From contig NC_080715.1 in assembly GCF_019097595.1 (NCBI RefSeq), positions 24,960,573 to 25,024,572 of the forward strand: 64,000 nucleotides of DNA. The letters run 5' to 3'. This DNA comes from Hemibagrus wyckioides. Taxonomy: Eukaryota > Chordata > Actinopteri > Siluriformes > Bagridae. This document shows, piece after piece, positions 48,161-59,463 of the stretch. Position numbers and translations under genes: made by a program. Position 1 is the stretch's first letter. Each line of letters begins with the position of its first letter. The notes below the pieces were generated by a model that had not been told where the DNA came from, made no database searches, and was given only the letters and a program-made list of their open reading frames with translations.

Positions 48161-49576
48161 ATAAAAGTAGCAAACTTTTTTTTTTTTTTTTTTTACATTC
48201 AGTTGAGTACATTATTTTGACTGGAAACTTGAGTCAGATTTGTATTTATAAATCAACTTCAGTATACTTGTACTTCCCTGAAATTTGTAGTGGTGTTTTT
48301 ACAGTAATGTACTGTTACCAATATATAGTACATAGTTTTGTGTTTTAATCTCCTGAGACCCAAGGAAAAAAGTGTCAACTATATTTTGTTTTGTGAGTTT
48401 TCCTACCTTTTTAGGTAAAAAAAAATCTACAATTTAGATTTCTTTTTTATTTTACGTGTCCACTGTAGTAACACATGATCATTGTAGTAAGAAATGACAG
48501 CCAAACTGATCAAATAAAAAAAAAAGAACAGATTATGCCTGTACAGTGATATTAATCCAAAAAATAAATGTAACCTAAAAACAAACCAAAAAATATGATT
48601 CTGGATTGTTTCACTTGCTGGTTATTGCAAGGATGATAGTATATCTTTTATTAAATTTAAATGCATAATCATTATATATGTCTGAGCCTTGCCTCATGTG
48701 GTCAATTAATGTCCAGACTTTCAAAAGAATGTCTGCCTTCTTTGTTTCCTCTGTTACTGCGAGATCACTGACAATTTCAGTGAGCTTCTCAGCTTGAAAA
48801 ACCTATCCCTTGTCATTTTGCTGTTTATAACCGACACTTTTTGTTTTTTGCCCAAAACATTTTAATTCTGGGATTTCTTGTGGGGTAGTATTTAGAAACA
48901 CTCCTCTACTTTGTTTTATAAATGATGCCAATTTTTTCCAATATTTTATTGTCAATGTACTGGGAAAAGTATTGAATAAGACTCCAGGTAGCACTGTGAA
49001 TATACTGTATTATGATGGAAAAAAACAAGAAACAGCAAAAGGTAATAGGAATAATAATTAAATCTATTTGTTATAGCTGTGATGTACATTTGGTCTCCTA
49101 CTGACCACACACATAAGTACAAACTTTGCGATCTTAGCCAATTTCCATATTTGATGATATCACTTGGATCTTCATATCTCACAGATAAATTATATTTCGC
49201 ACTGATATTTAACACTTTATCACTGGCTGTAGTGAATAGTGTGAATAGTGTATATGTGCTTAGAACAGTTCACTACAATATTAATAGTGCCTAATTACTA
49301 GGACTGAATAAATTATATTGGAACATTGAGTCATTAAGTATATGTATGACAAGTACAAGATGGTCCTAGTGTCCACTATAGCTGACATTCATAAAAAGGT
49401 GAATATTTTAAAACACAAACAAATTAACTGCTTTCAGAACTAAAAGTATTATTCCTGACACTTTTATAAACAAGAATGTGTTTGATAATAAAAGTTATAG
49501 GTTGCTAGCATCCCAACCTATCACATCACATAACCCCAGCAACACACTACAATCTCTTTCTTTTTGTCTCACTCAG
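48161..49576. other. stretch without recognised gene
   Basis: AT-rich, with a T-run near 48178-48194. If the exon at 46090 is correct, this is cnga4 intron 1; otherwise it is upstream flank. No coding feature recognised. Confidence 0.4.
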
Positions 49577-52500
49577 CTGGAAGGAGTGGGTAATTGATCC
49601 CTCTGAAGAGTTTTATTATGGCTGGTTGCAGGTCATGATCTTTCCCATTATCTACAACTGGGTTGTTATTATCCTCAGGTAGGAGGTTTTATGATGCTAA
49701 TTAAGACAGAACAGAAGTCTAACTAAAACATAATAACATACTGATACTTGAATAACAAACAGCTTAGCTGCAAACAACAAGCAAGTACTTTTTATGATAT
49801 TAAGATTTATTCAGTAAAGGTGAAGAAACCATGTCAGATATAGCTACATGTAGGCTGAGGTCTTACTATGCTCAGAATTAACTTCAGCCTTTGTTGACAT
49901 TATTTAAGGGTCTGTTTTTATGAAGCTGACCAGCAATTACAGGCCGTTTGGTACACCTTAGACTACATCTCAGATCTGGTGTATGTGGCTGACATATTCG
50001 TCAAGGTCCGCACTGGTAAGTGTATAATTTCAGTTTTGTTATTTAAAATTACTTTCAGGGGCATGATAGTTTAGTGGTTAGCGCCTCTGGGGTATGGATT
50101 TCAGGTGTCCTCTGGGTACCCCAGTTTTCCTACCTAGTCCAAAGACGTGTGGTAGGCTCATGGGCATCTCTAAATTGTGTGTAAAATTGTGTGTAAGCGG
50201 TATCTTTAATGGAGCATAATTGTACCCCATTATTGGCTGGCACCTCATCCAGGGTGTCCTTCACATTGGGCCCAAGTCCTCTGGGCTCTAGGCTCCCAGG
50301 GACCAGGGTTTGTATGATAAGCACTACAGAAAATTGATGAATGTTGCTAATATTTAAATTGAGATAGCCATTTATTAATTATCAACATTCACATACAAAT
50401 CAACTGCTGTCTTATCAAACTTTAATGTTTTCTGTCCTAAAAGAATAAGTTTTTAATACTAGTGTTTGAGTCCCTGGTATTACACCTGTTTTCTTGGACA
50501 TAACTCACCAAATTTAACACATCACCAAATTACCAAGTAAAATAGGTGTGTTGGAACAAGTAATGAAAGTGAACTATAGCTAGCAAGAGTTCTGAAAGAC
50601 AGAACTCAAATGGGTAGTTTATGTATTTCTCTCCTCTGTTGTCCACAGGATTTTTGGAGCAAGGCAGCCTAGTGCGAGATATGTCTCGGCTAAAAAAACG
50701 CTACCTGAACTCCTCTCAGTTCTTCTTGGATGTGCTGTCCCAGCTGCCTACTGATCTGCTGTATCTGAATAATTTTTTCAAAACTCCTGTAGTGCGGATC
50801 AACAGGTTCCTTCGCTCACCTCGCCTCTCTGAGGCCTTGGACCGCATGGAGACACGTACTGCGTACCCCAATATATTCCGCATATCCAAACTAATGATCC
50901 TCATCTTTATCCTCATCCACTGGAATGCATGCCTCTATTTTGCCCTCTCAAAACATATTGGCTTTGGAGATGATGAGTGGGTCTACCCTGACATCACAGA
51001 CAGTGAGTTTAATTCCACACGCCGTCAGTACTTCTACTCCTTCTGGTTTTCCACTCTGATCCTCACCACAGTGGGAGACACCCCTCAGCCAACTCGTGAG
51101 GAAGAGTTTCTCTTCATGATTGCTGACCTTTTAATTGCTGTGCTGGTTTTTGCCTCTGTGGTGGGAAGCGTAGGGAATGTAATAATGAACCTGCGTGACC
51201 GGGACAATGTCTTCTTCCCTAATCATGAGTTGGTAAAGAGCTACTTGCGCAGCCGGAGAATCAGCAAAACGCTACACAAACGTGTCAATGACTGGTACCA
51301 ACATCTCCATATCAACAAGTGAGTCATTCAGTTACACAGTATATACATATCATTTTGTACAATAGAACAGCTTTGGTAGCCATTTAACTCTGCTCTGAAA
51401 CAGAAAGATCACCCGGGAGAATGAAATCCTCCAGCAGCTCCCAGTCACACTACAGACAGCCATTGCTGTGAGCGTGCACCTACCCACTCTATCCAAGGTT
51501 ACCATCTTCCAAAACTGTGAGAGCAGCCTGCTGGAACAGCTGGTGCTCAAGCTCACCCCACAGGTCAAAATTTAAAGCTCACCGTAAAAGAGGTTTGAAG
51601 CTAAAATAATGCTGCTGTGTATTACAATGCTTTTAACTTTTGTGTACATTTGCATAGGTCTACAGTCCTGGAGAGTATGTGTGTAGGAAAGGTGATGTAG
51701 GGCATGAGATGTATATCATTAAAGAGGGGAAGCTGGCTGTGGTGGCAGATGATGGGGTCACCCAGTTTGCTGTACTGGGTGATAGCAACTTCTTTGGAGA
51801 GATCAGCATTCTCAACATAAAAGGTAGGAACATCTACTGATATGACAAACATGTGCATGTGCAGTGTTTTTACAACAGCATTATAGTTGTTGGATGCAAG
51901 ATGAAACTTAACCAATAAAAGAATTTTACAACAACCAAAGCACTTTAATAGGAACACTGTACTAACACTGAATAGGGTCTCCTTTGCTTTTTAAACAGCC
52001 TCAATTCCTCATGGCCTGGATTCCACAAGATGGAAACATTCCTTTGTGATTCTGGCCCATGTTGACATGATTGCCTCACACAATTCATGCAGAATGTTTT
52101 ATGTGTTGTGCATTCTGAGTTGTTTTCCTGCTCACCACAATTGTCACCATTCTAAGTAAATTGTAGAGACTGTTGTGTGTGAAAATTCCAGGAGCAAAAA
52201 AATATTTATTTATTAATTGCATGAATGAGTAGGTGCACGGGTGTTCCTAATAAAGTGCTCTTTGAGTGTATAACAGTAAGAACAACAATAAATTAGTGGT
52301 ATATATCATTTAAAGAAGGAAGCCCATCTCATGTGCAGGTTCTAGCACTACAAAATGTGGAAAAGTTCACAGGGGGTGAATACTTTTGCAAGGCACTGTA
52401 GATAATTCATTTGATTAATAGCAAATCATATTATGTCCTTTGACATTGTTCCATTTTACACCACTTAGGCAACAAATCAGGTAATCGACGCACAGCCAAC

Positions 52501-53007
52501 ATCCGCAGCATTGGTTACTCAGACCTTTTCAGCCTGTCCAAGGAGGACCTGACAGACACACTGTCCGAGTTTCCAGCTGCCAAGCGCCTTTTGGAGGAAA
52601 AGGGGCGGCAGATCCTTACTAAGATGGGAATGCTAGAGATTTCAGATGAAGGAGAAGAGGAAAAGGAAAAGATGGAGGACAAAGTGGTGCGCATCGAGTC
52701 TAGCCTGGAGACATTACAGACCAAGTTAGCACGGTTGATGGTTGAACTGGAGTCTAGTGTCCGCAAGATGATGAATCGAGTGGAGCAGCTGGAACTGCAG
52801 ACTGATGGCTGGGAGGGCATTGTGGCTGAGGGGGCCGGGAGCGAAACTGAAGATGAGGCTGAGAGAAAGAGGGAGATTGGAGATGGTGAGGGAGAGGGAG
52901 AGGGAGAGGGAGAGGGAGAGCAAGAAGAGGCACCACAAGGAGAGAGGGGTGAGGGGGATGGAGGGGAGGAAGATAAGGATGAGGGAAAAGAAGTAAAACA
53001 GAAGTGA
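49577..53007 (+). CDS. cnga4: cyclic nucleotide-gated channel alpha-4 subunit
   Basis: Six exons join in frame: 49577-49678, 49909-50015, 50649-51318, 51404-51563, 51658-51823 and 52469-53007 (TGA). The first is not the true start, since it opens inside a codon. In order they encode S1 ([20 protein letters not shown]), S2-S3, a short S4 region, S5 ([19 protein letters not shown]), the pore with selectivity sequence TTVGDTP, S6, the C-linker, the cyclic-nucleotide-binding domain ([48 protein letters not shown]) and a coiled-coil leucine-zipper region ([20 protein letters not shown]). The match to mammalian CNGA4 is close. CNGA4 is a modulatory subunit of the olfactory cAMP-gated channel, working with CNGA2 and CNGB1b in olfactory cilia and speeding calmodulin feedback. 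The C-terminus ends in an acidic tail with a Gly-Glu repeat. Adjacent to fhip1b, as in mammals. Confidence 0.93.
50050..50340 (+). repeat. tRNA-derived SINE in a cnga4 intron
   Basis: GGGGCATGATAGTTTAGTGG begins a tRNA-like head, with TAGTTTAGTGG as an A-box-like motif. GTCCAAAGACGTGTGG and GCATCTCTAAATTG follow, phrases of the same broad family as the SINE at 22280. Diverged, with the B-box poorly kept. Confidence 0.55.
51935..52272. mobile_element. MITE of a Tc1-type family in the last cnga4 intron
   Basis: The left end AAAGCACTTTAATAGGAACA pairs with the right end GTGTTCCTAATAAAGTGCTC. The interior contains CCTCATGGCCTGGATTCCAC and CATGTTGACATGATTGCCTC from a fish Tc1 family with ends around CACTTTATTAGGAACAC. 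The middle of the parent element is deleted. Confidence 0.8.
52355..52400. mobile_element. solo Tc1 terminus in the last cnga4 intron
   Basis: GTGAATACTTTTGCAAGGCA followed by CTGTA is the end of another fish Tc1 family. It lies 69 bases before the last exon. No partner end was seen. Confidence 0.55.
52888..52922. repeat. cnga4: (GAGGGA)n coding hexanucleotide repeat in cnga4
   Basis: Near-perfect GAGGGA units encode alternating Glu-Gly in the C-terminal tail of CNGA4. Being in frame and six bases long, length changes would not break the frame. Confidence 0.9.
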
Positions 53008-53424
53008 GGATAAAGGAAAGGCAGGCAGTGTATTAAGACAGGAAGAGAGAATCAAGATAAAATATATACATTATTTACAGGCTATTTCACCAGATAATTC
53101 CAAATCAAAAGATTAGAAAAGCTGTATGTCCCACAAGTAAACTGACATTCCCTCTGCTGAGATCCATAGAATGCTTATATTATGTTATACAGATCAAGCA
53201 AAACAGTTCAGCTACAAAACTTCATCATGCCGAATGCAGCTACCTCAGTTCAACACAAGATGGCAGCAGATGAGCATGAGAGCACAGGCAGTAACATTCA
53301 AGTCATCTTACAGATAATTCCCTCTTGAGTAACTACAGTTGAGATAACGTGATTTGGCACTCCATTGCTTATAATGATAATGTATATATGATATATGATA
53401 ATTCATTCAGAGTAACCTGTCCAA

Positions 53425-53426
<2 letters not shown>

Positions 53427-53453
<27 letters not shown>
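53427..53453. repeat. (GT)n microsatellite
   Basis: A GT run of about 13 units downstream of cnga4. Confidence 0.92.
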
Positions 53454-53455
<2 letters not shown>

Positions 53456-53837
53456 AAAGACAAACTCCCAAAGCCACTTTATGTGCTTGGACTATGTATG
53501 TATGTATGTTAGATTAATACAATATAAAGACCTAATTAACTTAATTTCTTAATTTATTACTTTTTTTTTCTTGATTATGTAGAATTCTCTTCAAACCCCT
53601 GATATATTAAGCTTAACAGAGATACTTACTAGCATGAATAATTTGAAAAAACTATGTAGAAACTATTCAAAAATGTATTATGAAGCTGAAAAAAAATCCA
53701 GTGTGGAAACCTGGATTTTTTGTTTGTACTTGGATTAGCCTCTTGCCAGTCATTTTATTGTCAAGTACCCACTTCACATCATCTTGAATCATTATCTGGG
53801 GTGGTGGATGTTTGCTGTAACTTGAATTTCAAACAGC

Positions 53838-54078
53838 TAAGTTGTCTTTATTTGTCACATATACATTACTGCACAGTGAAATTCCTGTTTCACATATCCC
53901 ATCATTGGGGGTTGGGGTCAGAGCACAGGGTCAGCCATGATGCAGTGCCCCTGGAGCAGGGTGAGTTGGGAGCCTTGCTCAAGTGCCCAACAGTGGCAGT
54001 TTGGAGGTGCTGGGGCTTGAACCCCAATCTTCCAGTCAACAATGCAGAGCCTTAACCACTTGAGCTACCACTGCCCCC
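53838..54078 (-). repeat. tRNA-derived SINE, minus strand
   Basis: Read in reverse it starts GGGGGCAGTGGTAGCTCAAG, with an A-box-like TAGCTCAAGTGG and a B-box-like GGGTTCAAGCCCC. On the plus strand the body shows GGTCAGAGCACAGGGTCAGC and TTATTTGTCACATATACATT. This is the best preserved copy of its family in the window; 40985-41125 is another. Confidence 0.8.
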
Positions 54079-54239
54079 ATAAATATTCTACACTCCTGTA
54101 GAATGTCTGAGTGCAATTCAATATAATGTCATGACAGTTCTTGCTAATGGTATCTCTAGTTGAACCACTATTTGCAAGTTTTGGGGGTAAAGCTTTGTGT
54201 ATATTGATGGGAAAAGGGGTAGGCTCAATGAGCATAAAT

Positions 54240-54571
54240 ATCATTCAATCTTATTCAGCTCCACCCGTTTTTGAACTATTCTGTATAAACTCTAAAAACT
54301 GTTGTGTGTGAAAATCAGCAGAAAATCAGCAAAAAAGGGGGAAAAGGAGATCAGCAGTTTCTGAAATACTTAAACCAACCCATCTGGCACCAACAGTCAT
54401 GGCACTGTTAAAGTCACAGAAATAATGTTTTTGTCCATTCTGATGTTTGATTAAACATTAGATTAGATTAAGTGACATGACTGACTTATATATGCATGAT
54501 ATTGACTGATTGTATAACTGTATAAATGAGCATGTGTACATGTGTTCCTATTAAAGTGGACAGTGTGTGTA
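54240..54571. mobile_element. right half of a CACTTTATTAGGAACAC-type Tc1 element
   Basis: The interior shows ATCAGCAGTTTCTGAAATAC and CATCTGGCACCAACAGTCAT from the same family as the MITE at 51935-52272. The right end reads GTGTTCCTATTAAAGTGGAC. The left half was not found nearby. Confidence 0.65.
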
Positions 54572-54767
54572 TGTCAGCATTTTTGAAAGAGGTTGTTCTT
54601 TAAATTCTTTTAAATTACTTGAATCAAGCAACTATTATCTTGAATTAAATCCATTATTTAAGCCAAAGAAAATATTAAAATGTCATTAAAATATTTGATA
54701 CATTTATTTTAGCTGGTAAAGGTAGTCTTTACTTACTTAATTTAGGCAACAAAATTTTATTTATTTA

Positions 54768-55140
54768 TATACACTATATGGCCAAATGTACACCTGACAG
54801 TCACACACGTATGGGGTTCTTCCCCAAGCTGTTGCTACAAAGTTGGAATATCTTGTATAAGATGTCTCTGTATGCTGGAGCATTGGGATTTTTCTGTTTG
54901 ACAAGGTTGGTGTGGAAGAACTTAAATAACCTGCACAAAGCCCTGACCTCAACCTCATTGAACACATCTGAAATGAACAATGACTGAACCCCAAACCTCC
55001 TCATCCAATATCAGTACCTGATCTCACTAATGCTCTTGTAGCTGAAAGAACACAAATCCCCACAACCATGCTCCAGCATCTAGTGGAAATCCTTACCAGA
55101 TGTTACCGACTGCCAAAGATTGACTGGGTATTCACTATAT
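54768..55140. mobile_element. ACTATATGGCC Tc1-family remnant with transposase scrap
   Basis: The left end reads TACACTATATGGCCAAATG. The interior carries transposase-derived phrases, including GCCCTGACCTCAACCTCATT (the SPDLN-type region) and GTACCTGATCTCACTAATGC. The right end has decayed. Non-coding. Confidence 0.7.
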
Positions 55141-55199
55141 TTTATACTTAAGTGAAAAGGCTGAAGTAATTATTGACGTCTCTGTTTGTAAATCTCAGC

Positions 55200-55490
55200 T
55201 GAGTCATTTCTCATGCATTGAGCCAATTCTCAAGGTGTCAGCTTCAGTGGTCCAAAGGGATTCGGCTGTCGCCTGAGCTTATTTCAATAATTTATGTCAC
55301 CATCCAATCAGAATCGGTCACGGATTATGTCCATTTTCTGTGCTTAATTGGACAGCGGGTTCACGTGGCTTGTCATGGCGGCTGGGCCATGGCAAGAGTA
55401 GCAGATGGCGATTTAATAGCCATGGGGTTAACACAGAGTCCCATTTTACGGCTCCCTTTGGCCATTTTAGCTGAAATGTGGGTGTGATTG
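55200..55490. promoter_or_regulatory. candidate conserved non-coding element
   Basis: About 290 bases of complex, non-repetitive sequence rich in transcription-factor-like motifs: CCAATCAGA, GGATTATG (bicoid-type), CTTAATTGGA (homeodomain), TTCACGTGGC (E-box) and an ATGGCGATTTAATAGCC stretch. It differs from the AT-rich flanks. An 89-codon frame crosses it without a recognisable domain. Conservation cannot be tested here. Confidence 0.3.
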
Positions 55491-56199
55491 TATTTTATTT
55501 AGCATTAATTTTAATCTGAGTCATTACTTTATTGTATGAACTAGCCTACGATAGAGTAAACATACTGTTTTTTTCCTATTTGTATCCTATTTTCCTATTT
55601 CCTACTTCCTGTACAGTTTCCACCTTTGACACATGCCCCTGGATTGTTTTTTAAGTCTTTACTGGAAACCCCAGTAAGTTCCGTCGGAAACTTCTCTCAT
55701 TATAGCAGCATTGGTGATGGATGAATCAAATATTGTTGAAAACTAGAAAAGGAAACATCTAAATCAAAATATTCTGTTGTGATTGTAAGTTAAAGTGAGA
55801 TTTGAGAGCAAATGGGGCAGGTGTGGGAATTCTCCAATATGAGCTGCACCCCTTCGCATATTACAACAATCTGCTCAAAAAAGCCCATCTGTTCTGAATT
55901 GTGTGTTTATAAACGAAATTACTGCGCATATTGCAGTCTTGCTCTTGTTCTCAGTGTGTATGTGTTAGACTGAATGCTGACCATGCTGCACTTGATGACT
56001 GATTATATGAGATCATAACATCCAAGCAGATGAGCCTTGCCATTAAAAAAATAACAGTGTGATTAGAATCACTTGGTAGCAAGACAGGCAGATTTCCACA
56101 GAAAGAAACTTTAGATGTGTGAAAAAGTTATCATATTAGTTTTTATGAAAGCAGCAACTGCACTTGTACATGACAGGAACAAGATCTATCCTGACAGAC

Positions 56200-56560
56200 G
56201 TTAGATGAAGTGGTATGGCAGTGTTCCTAAGATATTTCTGCTTGCCATGTCTTTGCTCCCAACTGAATATGCAGAGAGCTGGCTCAGGTGGTCGGCGTGG
56301 AGCCTCAGATTGTCAATTTAAAGAAGAATGTCTCAGAAATGGCAGGAGGAATGCAGCGGAAATAGGATCGGGTGAGGATTCCAAACGAGCTCTGCCTAGA
56401 GCCGCTGCTCTGTATAATGCTGCCCGCTCCTGTATCAAGCTAATAAATTACAGTCCATCCCTTCCATAACAGCAGTGTAAGAGAGACTAACTCGGAGAGA
56501 AAGAGACATTGTGATTTAGATCCCAGATGTGACCCTGCGTTACCTAGCAACAGGTCAAAC
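56200..56560. promoter_or_regulatory. candidate regulatory element with perfect RFX X-box
   Basis: At 56539-56551 GTTACCTAGCAAC matches the RFX X-box, with half-sites GTTACC and AGCAAC one base apart. The 300 bases before it are unusually complex and CpG-containing for this region. There is no coding gene that I recognise; an 84-codon frame at 56215-56469 has no domain. Confidence 0.4.
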
Positions 56561-57003
56561 CCTGAAACATAGAGATAGAAAGATAGAAATGATCTCTAAT
56601 CTAAATATATCATAAATGTTATAGGCAATAGGCTATACAAAACTCGAAAAAATTTTCCTGGTGTATATAATGCTACCACTTTATGTATTTAGAATGGCAA
56701 ACACAGTCTAAATGCAAGCACATAGAATCTTGCTTTACACAAACATGCAACTTGAGTTTAATATCAATCTTTCATCAAATCTTCTACATCTTATTATGTA
56801 GACTAACAGCATACTCTGGGGCATGAAGAGTAATGCAGTATTAACCTCAGCAAACTCATTGCAATGCATGTCACAGTATCACAAATTATATATACAAATT
56901 TAATTAGAAATTAATAATGTAATTACAAATGAATAATTGTATAAAAATATAAAGAATATTGATTGTGCTATCTGTTGTTAAATGGCAGATTTTTAAAAAA
57001 TAC

Positions 57004-57057
<54 letters not shown>
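57004..57057. repeat. (ATT)n microsatellite
   Basis: About 17 perfect ATT units. Confidence 0.97.
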
Positions 57058-57058
<1 letters not shown>

Positions 57059-57244
57059 CCCCACATAATCATTCTAGCAACTAGATTGTTGCTTAAAATA
57101 GCTCTCTATGAATCTGGCCTACATGCAGACCAATTCTTGCTGATTTCATGGTGTGCTTGGTTTTATTATCATACTGAAAGTTCCACCTGCGCCCTAGCAG
57201 AGCTTCCAGCCCGAGACAAGCCAGGTTTGTGCCAGAATATCCTA

Positions 57245-57400
57245 ATACACACTCAGTGGCCACTTTATTAGATGCATCTTTTCAGAACTGGATGGAACTT
57301 GAACTCATCTCCAGCCTGAAGTCTCCACAATAATAGCCATTTATCAGGGCCTATAGTGAAACTTTCAGTAGGGGAAGCTGCTTCCATGATCTTGAACGTG
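57245..57400. mobile_element. left end of a CACTTTATTAGGAACAC-type Tc1 element
   Basis: CACTCAGTGGCCACTTTATT then AGATGCATC is a diverged terminus of the family also seen at 51935 and 54240. The extent to the right is uncertain. Confidence 0.45.
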
Positions 57401-57635
57401 CCATGTCTGACACCGAAAAGCATGTCATGCTTCAAAGTCTCTTAGATCAATCATTTTAGAAATTCTACTGACTATAGAAGGTTGTAGCTATATGGCCTTT
57501 TGAACTAATGTGCAGGAGTTTTTTATATTCAGTCAAAGCCATTAGGTGTTCTGGAAGCCATCCATGATTAACTATCAGTTCACAGTAAATATCTTAATTG
57601 ATCTATTTATCCAGATTTGTTAACAGTTAATGTTA

Positions 57636-57960
57636 ATAGGGCAGTACAGTAATGCAGTACGAAGCATTGCCAACTGACAGCTCCAGGGTTCCCAGTTTGA
57701 TCCTAAGCTCAATGTCTGTGTGGATTTCAGGTTTTAAGAATTCTAAGGTTAATGTCTGTGTGGATTTTCTGTGCATGCTCTTGTTTTGTGCATGTGAGAT
57801 TGCTTGGGTTTTTCCACTTTCCTCCTACCTTTCAAACACATGCCAGTGGGTGGCTTGGCTGTGCTAAATTGTCCTTGGTTTTCCATCTAGGGTATTCCCT
57901 GGGTTCATCATGATCCAGGCCAGAATAGAGTAATTACTGAAGATGGATGAATTAATTTTA
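57636..57960 (+). repeat. tRNA-derived SINE, diverged
   Basis: The head GGGCAGTACAGTAATGCAGT and the B-box-like CCCAGTTTGATCC are followed by two GTCTGTGTGGATTT blocks and the tail GGTTCATCATGATCCAGGCC, ending GAAGATGGATGAATTAATT. Related to the SINEs at 22280 and 24975. Confidence 0.6.
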
Positions 57961-58600
57961 CATTACATATATTTTATTGTCAAAAAATGTTTGACAATAA
58001 AATACTGAAAAGTACAAATAATACTGTAAAATTGTTCCCAAGTGGTTGTTTCAGCATCCTAGTATTTTTATACACATTTAAGCATAATGGATAGATCAGT
58101 ATTTGTGCTAGTAATTTTGTAATTTTGCTAGTAATTTACAGATTAATCCTTAATCAATAAGGAAAATCCAATATGTCACTTTGCTTTGAGAGATTTGTTC
58201 TCTAGCAGTACATCTTGTCTGACATTTTCCTGTGTTGGCTTTCCGTGTAAGATGTTTCACCTCTGTTCAGATAACCTTATACAGAATTTTTACTGGTTGA
58301 AGATAATGTCTTGAAATAATAGATGCTTATAGATATTTGTGTAAAAAAATGTGGGTTTTTTGGGAACTGTTCTTTGAAAATTTAGCATCTTATAGGGTGG
58401 AGGCAAGAATGGGAATACTTATAAAAACAATAAACATTCTTAAAGGTCAGACTATCTACTTTCATAGGAGCTATTCATATAAGCCATATGAACCACCACT
58501 GTGGAGTGTGACATGAAAAAAATTCGATGGTGCATCAAAATAGGTTTTGCCTCATCATACACTTTACAGACCTGTGTGTTTATGATATAAACGTGTATTT

Positions 58601-59417
58601 GTGAGTGATGCTCATGCACATGCGCTTAAGTGCTGTTTTGCAATGGACAAACATGCAGCCATATTCTCTAAGGGGTACTTTTCATGCCCTGACATGCTTT
58701 AGTGCAACTCTTTCCCCCTCTCTCTCTTTCTTTTTTCCCTCTTGTTCTCTCTTTAGCTTAAGTGGCTTGCACCAGGTTTCACTTTATATTCTGTGTTAAA
58801 ATTATTTACACTTCACCACCCTCCCAAGGTATTATCCTAAGCATTGTTACCGTGGTGACCTGGCCTTCTCAAGGCCTCAGAGGCAGATGACTAGCAAACA
58901 CAAACACAACAGATGACTAGCAAACACACACACTCCCCCCCCCACCCCCCACCTGCCCCACACACACATGCACACGTATATGCATGTTAGATTGCAGCAT
59001 ACTGTATGTTTTGAAGATGCTGAGGTGTTTCCCACAGGATCTTTCATGAGCAAAAGGATTTTTGGAGGTTACCTTATTGGAATTAGAGCTGTCTGCACCC
59101 ACCGAGTGCATGTTCTCTGAAATGAGTAATTTTGAAACTCATTGAGTCAAGGAATGGCTTCATCCATCTCTTGATAACTCATCTAGATGATATACACACA
59201 AGCTGCATCTAATCAAGCTCATACTCACCCACTGAGAGGCAGAGAGTGGTGGAAATGGGGAGAACGAAAGAAAGAAAGCGAGAGAGAAAAAAACTAATTT
59301 AAAGGAAGAATCCATCATCATGGGGCTTGTCACTTTTCATTAGGGAGTGGCTAGTGGTCTGGGAGTGGCTTGGGGGAGGAAATTTTGTTGTGTTGTTGGA
59401 AGAGTGGCAGCAAGAAT

Positions 59418-59463
<46 letters not shown>

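Larger units (their letters stand above)
53008..55199. other. cnga4 downstream flank
   Basis: No gene. It contains a (GT)n run at 53427-53453, the SINE at 53838-54078, a MITE right half at 54240-54570 and a Tc1 remnant at 54770-55140. The first few hundred bases may be cnga4 3' UTR, but no clear poly(A) signal was pinned down. Confidence 0.5.
56561..58600. other. gene-free stretch
   Basis: AT-rich sequence holding the (ATT)n repeat at 57004-57057, a Tc1-family left end near 57245-57400 and a SINE at 57636-57960. Nothing else recognised. Confidence 0.5.

Noticed and set aside
55218..55487. 89-codon open frame
   Set aside because: No recognisable domain, start context or splice structure; the block looks more like regulatory DNA.
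56215..56469. 84-codon open frame
   Set aside because: No recognisable domain; lies beside the RFX motif in a probable regulatory stretch.
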